This document shows, one piece after another, positions 31,857 to 36,335 of a stretch of DNA of 36,335 bases; positions within the stretch are counted from its first letter, which is position 1, and each line of letters starts with the position of its first letter. A program made the position numbers and the translations under genes. Source of the stretch: Streptomyces malachitofuscus (GTDB taxonomy: Bacteria; Actinomycetota; Actinomycetes; Streptomycetales; Streptomycetaceae). The stretch is from the NCBI RefSeq assembly GCF_014650055.1, contig NZ_BMUF01000027.1:1-36335 (forward strand). The letters run 5' to 3'. The notes beneath the pieces are model-generated. The model saw only the letters and a list, made by a program, of their open reading frames with translations, made no database searches and had not been told where the DNA came from.

Positions 31857-32354
31857 ATGTCCTCTTCCCGGCGTTCGCTGGGCCGGGCGGGCGGGGCGCT
31901 GCGCGGGTGGCGGGCCAGGCAGTGGCGGGTGGCGGGCGTCGGCGCCCTGGCCACGGCCGTTGCCGTCGGCGCGCCCACCGATGTGGTGCCCAATCCGCTC
32001 TTCGGCCGCTCGGTCCCCGTGCAGTGGTGGAACTACCCCGCCCTGGCCCTCACCTCCGTCCTGGCCGGCATCGTGCTGAGCACATACGTCCGCCGGCCCG
32101 GCGTTCCCGTGTCCGTCGGCCCTGCCGGTCCCGGCGGACGCATGGGAGCGGTCGGAGGCGCGCTGTCCTTCTTCGCCGTGGGCTGCCCCGTGTGCAACAA
32201 GCTCGTCCTGGTGCTCCTGGGTGCCTCCGGGGCGCTGAACTACTGGGCCCCCGTGCAGCCGTTGCTCGCGGTCGTCTCGGTCGTGCTGCTCGCGGAAGCG
32301 GCGGTGCGGCGCCTTTCCACCCAGGCCGAGTGCCCCGTCACGGCTCGCGCCTGA
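31857..32354 (+). CDS. Small integral membrane protein with a CPVCNK motif
   Basis: 165-residue membrane protein with about four hydrophobic segments: around residues 25-42, 58-76, 98-122 and 130-147. A GCPVCNK motif sits inside the third segment, next to LVLVLLGASGAL. CxxC within a membrane helix recalls the active-site pair of VKOR-type enzymes, but the overall sequence is not one I can place there. Just after the first segment is a conserved-looking loop PNPLFGRSVPVQWWNYP. GGAG lies about 9 bases upstream of the ATG. It stands 60 bases after the small Cys protein gene and 49 bases before the DsbA-like gene. A role as a thiol carrier or metal-binding partner of the DsbA/CcdA pair is inferred. 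Confidence 0.75.
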   Translation: MSSSRRSLGRAGGALRGWRARQWRVAGVGALATAVAVGAPTDVVPNPLFGRSVPVQWWNYPALALTSVLAGIVLSTYVRRPGVPVSVGPAGPGGRMGAVGGALSFFAVGCPVCNKLVLVLLGASGALNYWAPVQPLLAVVSVVLLAEAAVRRLSTQAECPVTARA

Positions 32355-32403
32355 CGCCGCGGCCCGGCCTCCCCTTTCGTTCTCCCGCCTTCAGAGGTGT
32401 TCC

Positions 32404-33159
32404 ATGACTGCTTCCACGTCTTCTTCCCCTTCTCGCAGCCGCCGTCGTACGTACGCGGCGGTCGCCGTCCTGGTGGCCTCCGTGGCCACGGCCGCGCTGG
32501 CTCTCGCGCCCGGCGGCTCCGACGGCCGGAACGGCGGTGCCGACGAGTCCGCGACGGCGTCCGGGTCCGCGTCCGCCGTCCCCGCTCCCCCGGACGAGGG
32601 GCTGCTCGCGCTCGCCCGGCGGGACCCGTCCGACCCGCTCGCGGTCGGGCGGGCCGACGCACCGGTCGTGATGATCGAGTACTCGGACTTCCAGTGTCCT
32701 TTCTGCGGCCGGTTCGCCCGTGAGACCAAGCCCGAACTGCTGCGCGGATACGTCGAGAAGGGCGTCCTGCGCATCGAGTGGCGCAACTTCCCCGTCTTCG
32801 GTCAGGAGTCGCAGCGGGCCGCGCAGGCCGGCTGGGCGGCGGGCCGGCAGAACAAGTTCTGGGCATTCCACGACGTGCTCTACGGCAAGCCCCGGGAGCG
32901 CAACTCCGGCGAGTTCGACACGGACGGGCTCGTCGCGATGGCCCGGGAGGCGGGTGTGGCCGACATCGACCGGTTCCGCTCGGACATGTCCTCCGATCGG
33001 GCGCGCGAGGCCGTCGAGCGGGACCGGAACGAGGGGTACGGCCTCGGGGTGAGCAGCACTCCCGCCTTCCTGGTGAACGGAACGCCCATCCTGGGCGCCC
33101 AGCCGACGGACGTCTTCGAGTCCGCCGTCGAGGCGGCGGCCGAGGCGGTGGACCGGTGA
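32404..33159 (+). CDS. DsbA-family thioredoxin-like protein, exported
   Basis: 251-residue membrane-anchored thiol oxidoreductase. The basic N-terminus followed by TYAAVAVLVASVATAALALA (residues 17-36) is a signal anchor; a disordered Ser/Ala/Asp linker follows. The DsbA-like fold starts near residue 77: VVMIEYSDFQCPFCGRFA holds the CPFC active site, followed by the inserted helical domain (RAAQAGWAAGRQNKFWAFHD) and the cis-proline loop VSSTPAFLVNG near residue 220. The ATG has GAGGTG 5 bases upstream. Its last codons overlap the GTG start of the CcdA-like gene, so the two are translationally coupled. That suggests the CcdA-like protein feeds electrons to it, making it either a reductase or an isomerase; the CPFC dipeptide alone does not decide the direction. 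Confidence 0.93.
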   Translation: MTASTSSSPSRSRRRTYAAVAVLVASVATAALALAPGGSDGRNGGADESATASGSASAVPAPPDEGLLALARRDPSDPLAVGRADAPVVMIEYSDFQCPFCGRFARETKPELLRGYVEKGVLRIEWRNFPVFGQESQRAAQAGWAAGRQNKFWAFHDVLYGKPRERNSGEFDTDGLVAMAREAGVADIDRFRSDMSSDRAREAVERDRNEGYGLGVSSTPAFLVNGTPILGAQPTDVFESAVEAAAEAVDR

Positions 33160-34031
33160 GCGACGTCGGCCTGGCCGTGGCGTTCCTGGGCGGGCTGCTG
33201 GCGCTGCTGAGCCCGTGCAGCGCACTGCTGCTGCCCGCGTTCTTCGCGTACTCGTTCACCGGGCGGACGCGGCTGGTGGCCCGTACCGGCGTCTTCTACG
33301 TCGGACTGTGCACCACTCTGGTGCCGCTCGGGGTCGCCGGGTCGTTCGCCGGCCGGCTCTTCTACGGCCATCGCGACCTGCTGGTCACGGTGGGCGGGTG
33401 GACGCTGATCTGCCTGGGCCTCGCGCAGGCCGCGGGTCTCGGCTTCGGTTCCCGGCGACTGGCGCAGGCGGCTGGGAGCCGGCACACGGGCACGGGCCTG
33501 TCGGTGTTCGCCCTGGGCGCGGTGTACGGCCTGGCGGGGTTCTGTGCCGGACCGATCCTCGGCGGCATCCTGACCGTGGCGGCCGTCGACGGCGATCCCC
33601 TGCACGGCGGGGTGCTGCTGTCGGTGTACGCGCTGGGGATGGCCGTCCCGGTGTTTCTCCTGGCCCTGCTGTGGGACAGGTTCGACCTCGGGCACCGGCG
33701 ATGGCTGCGGGGCAGGGTGTTCGCCGTGGGCCCGTTGTCGTTGCACAGCACGTCCGTGGTGGGCGGGGCGCTGTTCGTCGTGCTCGGAGCGGTCTTCCTG
33801 GCGTTCGACGGCACCTCGGCGCTGCCGTCGCCGCTGAGCACCGAGACCGAGTTCGCGCTCGAGGAGCGGTTGTCGGCGCTCGGCGGCGGAATCCCGGACC
33901 GGGCGCTGCTGCTGGTGCTCTCCGCGGCGGCGGCCCTGATCGCGTTGTCCGTCCTGGTGCGCGGCGCCCGGCCTCCCGGAGCGGCGCGACGGGGCGAGGC
34001 TCCGCAGCCGGACGGCACGGGGCATCGCTGA
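33156..34031 (+). CDS. CcdA/DsbD-like membrane electron-transfer protein
   Basis: 291-residue membrane protein of the cytochrome c biogenesis/thiol-disulfide CcdA family, which carries reducing equivalents across the membrane to extracytoplasmic thioredoxins. Six or more hydrophobic segments are present. The paired functional cysteines are visible in LLSPCSALLLPAFF near residue 19 and LAGFCAGPILGG near residue 130. After the core, the C-terminus has an extra loop and a final membrane segment (RALLLVLSAAAALIALSVLV) ending in a basic tail. The GTG start overlaps the DsbA-like stop codon in a GTGA arrangement. No cytochrome c maturation genes are in the window, so a general role in disulfide reduction is favoured by context. 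Confidence 0.9.
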   Translation: MSDVGLAVAFLGGLLALLSPCSALLLPAFFAYSFTGRTRLVARTGVFYVGLCTTLVPLGVAGSFAGRLFYGHRDLLVTVGGWTLICLGLAQAAGLGFGSRRLAQAAGSRHTGTGLSVFALGAVYGLAGFCAGPILGGILTVAAVDGDPLHGGVLLSVYALGMAVPVFLLALLWDRFDLGHRRWLRGRVFAVGPLSLHSTSVVGGALFVVLGAVFLAFDGTSALPSPLSTETEFALEERLSALGGGIPDRALLLVLSAAAALIALSVLVRGARPPGAARRGEAPQPDGTGHR

Positions 34032-34108
34032 GCGGACGTCGTCCCGTCCGTCCGCGTCGTGCACCCGCCAACGTGTCCCGCCGGGCCGGCAGTCGACAAG
34101 ATGGCCGC

Positions 34109-34714
34109 ATGGACCCTGAAACGGACCAGGTGCTCGAGGGTGTGGGGCCGCGACTGCGTGCGCTGCGGCGCCATCGCGGCCTCACCCTCGCCGACCTGGC
34201 GACGACGACCGGCGTGTCGGAGAGCACGCTGTCCCGGCTGGAGAGCGGACAGCGCCGGGCGACCCTGGAGTTGCTGCTGCCGCTGGCCCGTACCTACGAC
34301 GTCCCGCTGGACGACCTGGTCGGTGCCCCGCGCACCGGCGATCCCCGCATCCATCTGACGCCGATCCGGAGGTTCGGGATGACGTTCGTGCCGCTGTCCC
34401 GGCGGCCGGGCGGGGTGCAGGCGTTCAAGATGATCATTCCCGCCCGACCGAAGCCGCCGGCACCGACCCCGCAGACCCATGACGGCTTCGAATGGCTGTA
34501 CGTGCTCAACGGTCGGCTGCGGCTCGTCCTCGGCGAGCGCGACATGACGCTGCCGCCCGGCGAGGCAGCCGAGTTCGACACGTCCCTGCCGCACTGGCTG
34601 GGCAGCGCGGACGGCGGTGCGGTCGAACTCCTCATCCTGTTCGACCCGCAGGGCATGCGCACCCACATCCATGCCGACCCGCACCGGGCCTCCGGCGGCG
34701 GAGGCAGGCCGTGA
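34109..34714 (+). CDS. XRE-family regulator with C-terminal cupin domain
   Basis: 201-residue DNA-binding regulator. Residues 12-66 form the helix-turn-helix (LRALRRHRGLTLADLATTTGVSESTLSRLESGQRRATLELL). Residues 110-190 form a cupin-type sensor barrel with FEWLYVLNGRLRLVLGE and LPPGEAAEFDTSLPHWLG. The proteins of this class usually sense a small ligand and repress or activate a neighbouring operon; the ligand here is unknown. The ATG choice fits the start of the fold, though only a weak Shine-Dalgarno is visible. It follows the thiol-redox genes by 77 bases on the same strand and converges on the HAD gene 18 bases away. Confidence 0.9.
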   Translation: MDPETDQVLEGVGPRLRALRRHRGLTLADLATTTGVSESTLSRLESGQRRATLELLLPLARTYDVPLDDLVGAPRTGDPRIHLTPIRRFGMTFVPLSRRPGGVQAFKMIIPARPKPPAPTPQTHDGFEWLYVLNGRLRLVLGERDMTLPPGEAAEFDTSLPHWLGSADGGAVELLILFDPQGMRTHIHADPHRASGGGGRP

Positions 34715-34732
34715 ACCCGGCGGGCGGCGGCG

Positions 34733-35353
34733 TCATCCCCCGGTGCGGGTCAGGGTCTTCAGCGCGGGGATCACCGCGCGCAGGTCGTCGCCCCGGACCG
34801 ACGTGGTCGCACGGGCGCCGGCGGCGGCCGGGGCGTTGAAGGCGATGCCGAGGCCGACGGAGTCGAAGAGGGAGCCGTCGGCGGCGCAGGCGCCCACCGC
34901 CGCGCAGTCCTCAGGGGTGACGCCGAGTTCGTCCGCCCGCCGACGGGCGAACTCGCTCTCGTCCGTGAGCACGGCCGTGTCACCGGTCTTGCCCGTGAAG
35001 CGGCCGTGCGACGTCTCCAGGGGGCAGCCGAAGTAGGAGTGGGCACCGAACCGGTCGGCGAGGTGTGCGCCGACCGGGGTCCAGGTGAGGCTGGAGATGA
35101 CCGGAACCAGACCGTTGCCCCAGCACCAACGGGTCGTCTCGGCGACGCCCGGGAGCAGGGGCAGGCCCGTGAGCTGCGTGTGCAGGGCGCCCTCGGCGAT
35201 GCCCGCCCAGCGCGCCGCGTCGGTCTCCCCGGTTTCATGCAGGCTCGACGGACCGCTCAGGCCGAGGCGCTCCTCGAGCAGGCGGGAAAGGCTGCTTCCC
35301 CGGACCAGGACGCAGTCCAAAGAGAAGAACACGGCGGCGGTGTGAGCAGACAT
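34733..35353 (-). CDS. HAD-like (SerB-type) protein with degenerate catalytic motif
   Basis: 206-residue protein that aligns with phosphoserine-phosphatase-like HAD hydrolases: N-terminal VFFSLDCVLVRG, helical cap (residues 20-85), motif II PVISSLTWTPV near 96, Lys near 130 in the GKTGD region, and a motif IV-like VGACAADGSLFDSVGLGIAFN near 172. In active enzymes motif I is DxDxT with the first Asp as nucleophile. Here the corresponding residue is Ser (F-S-L-D-C) and the first Asp of the metal-binding VGD motif is Ala, so phosphatase activity is doubtful. The start at 35353 fits the fold; an upstream in-frame start adds 20 unrelated residues. It diverges from metK with an inverted repeat between them. 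Confidence 0.8.
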   Translation of the reverse strand: MSAHTAAVFFSLDCVLVRGSSLSRLLEERLGLSGPSSLHETGETDAARWAGIAEGALHTQLTGLPLLPGVAETTRWCWGNGLVPVISSLTWTPVGAHLADRFGAHSYFGCPLETSHGRFTGKTGDTAVLTDESEFARRRADELGVTPEDCAAVGACAADGSLFDSVGLGIAFNAPAAAGARATTSVRGDDLRAVIPALKTLTRTGG

Positions 35354-35374
35354 GAGTATTCGACTATGCCACCC

Positions 35375-35402
35375 GTGAGGCGGCTCACACCAGAGATGTG
35401 AG
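35375..35402. promoter_or_regulatory. Overlapping inverted repeats in the HAD-metK divergent region
   Basis: GTGAG-gcgg-CTCAC (35375-35388) overlaps CTCACA-ccagaga-TGTGAG (35384-35402), giving three alternating copies of a GTGAG/CTCAC half-site. The block lies 21 bases upstream of the HAD start codon and about 120 bases upstream of metK. It looks like an operator rather than a terminator because the stems are short and there is no T tract. No regulator is assigned. Confidence 0.45.
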
Positions 35403-35519
35403 TGATCCTTCACGACTGGTCACACCGTCCTCGCTCTAGGGATCTCCTCGTGTGTCGGGCGCGAGCATGGATGCCGCCGTCATCCGCCGTGCGCCGCCTT
35501 CCCGGCCGTCAGGAGAGTC

Positions 35520-36335
35520 ATGTCCCGTCGTCTGTTCACCTCGGAGTCCGTGACCGAGGGTCACCCCGACAAGATCGCTGACCAGATCAGCGACACCATC
35601 CTCGACGCGCTGCTCCGCGAGGACCCGGCCTCCCGGGTCGCCGTCGAGACCCTGATCACCACCGGCCTGGTGCACGTGGCCGGCGAGGTCACCACCAAGG
35701 CGTACGCGGACATCGCGACGCTGGTGCGCGGCAAGATCCTGGAGATCGGTTACGACTCCTCGAAGAAGGGCTTCGACGGCGCCTCGTGCGGGGTGTCGGT
35801 GTCGATCGGCGCGCAGTCCCCGGACATCGCGCAGGGCGTGGACACCGGCGGCGCCGGTGACCAGGGCCTGATGTTCGGCTACGCGACGGACGAGACGCCG
35901 ACGCTGATGCCGCTGCCGATCCACCTGGCGCACCGGCTGTCGAAGCGCCTGTCCGACGTGCGCAAGGACGGGACCGTCCCCTATCTGCGTCCCGACGGCA
36001 AGACGCAGGTCACCGTCGAGTACGACGGCGACCGTGCCGTGCGTCTGGACACCGTGGTGGTTTCCTCGCAGCACGCGAGCGACATCGACCTGGGCTCGCT
36101 GCTGGTCCCGGACATCCAGGAACACGTCGTCGTCCCCGTGCTCAAGGAGCTGGCCGACGAGGGGATCCGGCTCGCGACGGACGGCCACCGGCTGCTGGTG
36201 AACCCCACCGGCCGGTTCGAGATCGGCGGCCCGATGGGCGACGCGGGCCTGACCGGCCGGAAGATCATCATTGACACCTACGGCGGCATGGCCCGCCACG
36301 GCGGCGGAGCGTTCTCCGGCAAGGACCCCTCCAAG
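35520..36335 (+). CDS. metK: S-adenosylmethionine synthetase, truncated by the window end
   Basis: The first 272 residues of MetK, open to the window edge. The enzyme makes S-adenosylmethionine from methionine and ATP as a cytoplasmic oligomer. The sequence starts MSRRLFTSESVTEGHPDK, with the ATP-binding GHPDK motif. Signature 1 (GAGDQGLMFGYA) lies near residue 118 and signature 2 (GGGAFSGKDPSK) is at the cut end. AGGAGAG stands 3 bases before the ATG. Compared with the housekeeping streptomycete form as I remember it, the loop just before GAGDQGL is about 15 residues shorter (GVDTGGAGDQ). The gene neighbours also differ from the usual setting. It may therefore be a second copy, possibly serving the two N-methyltransferase domains of the siderophore NRPS, but that is inference. 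Confidence 0.96.
   Translation, partial: MSRRLFTSESVTEGHPDKIADQISDTILDALLREDPASRVAVETLITTGLVHVAGEVTTKAYADIATLVRGKILEIGYDSSKKGFDGASCGVSVSIGAQSPDIAQGVDTGGAGDQGLMFGYATDETPTLMPLPIHLAHRLSKRLSDVRKDGTVPYLRPDGKTQVTVEYDGDRAVRLDTVVVSSQHASDIDLGSLLVPDIQEHVVVPVLKELADEGIRLATDGHRLLVNPTGRFEIGGPMGDAGLTGRKIIIDTYGGMARHGGGAFSGKDPSK

Noticed and set aside
35354..35519. SAM riboswitch in the metK leader
   Set aside because: I looked for SAM-I/SAM-IV-like conserved elements and saw only the short GTGAG/CTCAC repeats. A covariance-model search would be needed to exclude a divergent form.

Overview
The window is high-GC actinobacterial DNA, almost certainly from a Streptomyces. It shows GTG starts, GGAGG-type ribosome binding sites, DmdR/IdeR-type iron boxes, a DUF5302 gene and a streptomycete-like MetK. 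It opens with an implausible run of 63 C, which looks like a contig-edge artefact.

Positions 105-26645 hold a hydroxamate peptide siderophore locus of the coelichelin/scabichelin kind. A lipoprotein siderophore-binding protein (105-1175) converges on an MbtH gene (1245-1454) and a giant five-module NRPS gene (1479-20153, minus strand, 6,224 aa). Divergent from the NRPS run two FecCD-type permeases and an ATPase (20331-23384). Next comes a convergent formyltransferase gene (23419-24366, minus), then a divergent ornithine N5-hydroxylase gene (24489-25829) with a stand-alone FetB-like permease gene (25839-26645) directly behind it. Three iron-box palindromes (20212-20230, 20302-20320, 24387-24405) lie at the two divergent promoter regions. 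Perfect GC hairpins close the convergent pairs. The inferred pathway is: ornithine is N5-hydroxylated and N5-formylated, the NRPS assembles and N-methylates a pentapeptide, and the binding protein plus ABC importer recover the ferric complex. Specificity codes read by eye give X1(N-Me)-Ser-N-Me-(N5-hydroxy)Orn-Ser-X5. The line ends in an epimerization domain with no thioesterase. One C domain has lost its catalytic His. A1 and A5 carry codes I cannot assign.

Positions 26681-31232 (minus strand) carry a DUF5302 protein, a DEAD-box RNA helicase, a decayed iron-type substrate-binding protein (N-terminus missing plus a +1 frameshift in a G6/C6 run) and a one-chain ABC exporter. Positions 31413-34031 (plus strand) are a thiol-redox cassette: a small membrane-anchored Cys protein, a membrane protein with a CPVC motif, a DsbA-like thioredoxin and a CcdA-like electron carrier. 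It is followed by an XRE-cupin regulator gene (34109-34714). A HAD-like protein without the usual nucleophile (34733-35353, minus) faces away from a truncated metK (35520 to the window end). This metK may be a second copy, and SAM is the co-substrate of the NRPS methyltransferases.

No tRNA, rRNA, insertion sequence or CRISPR array was seen. No gene-free stretch exceeds 300 bases.
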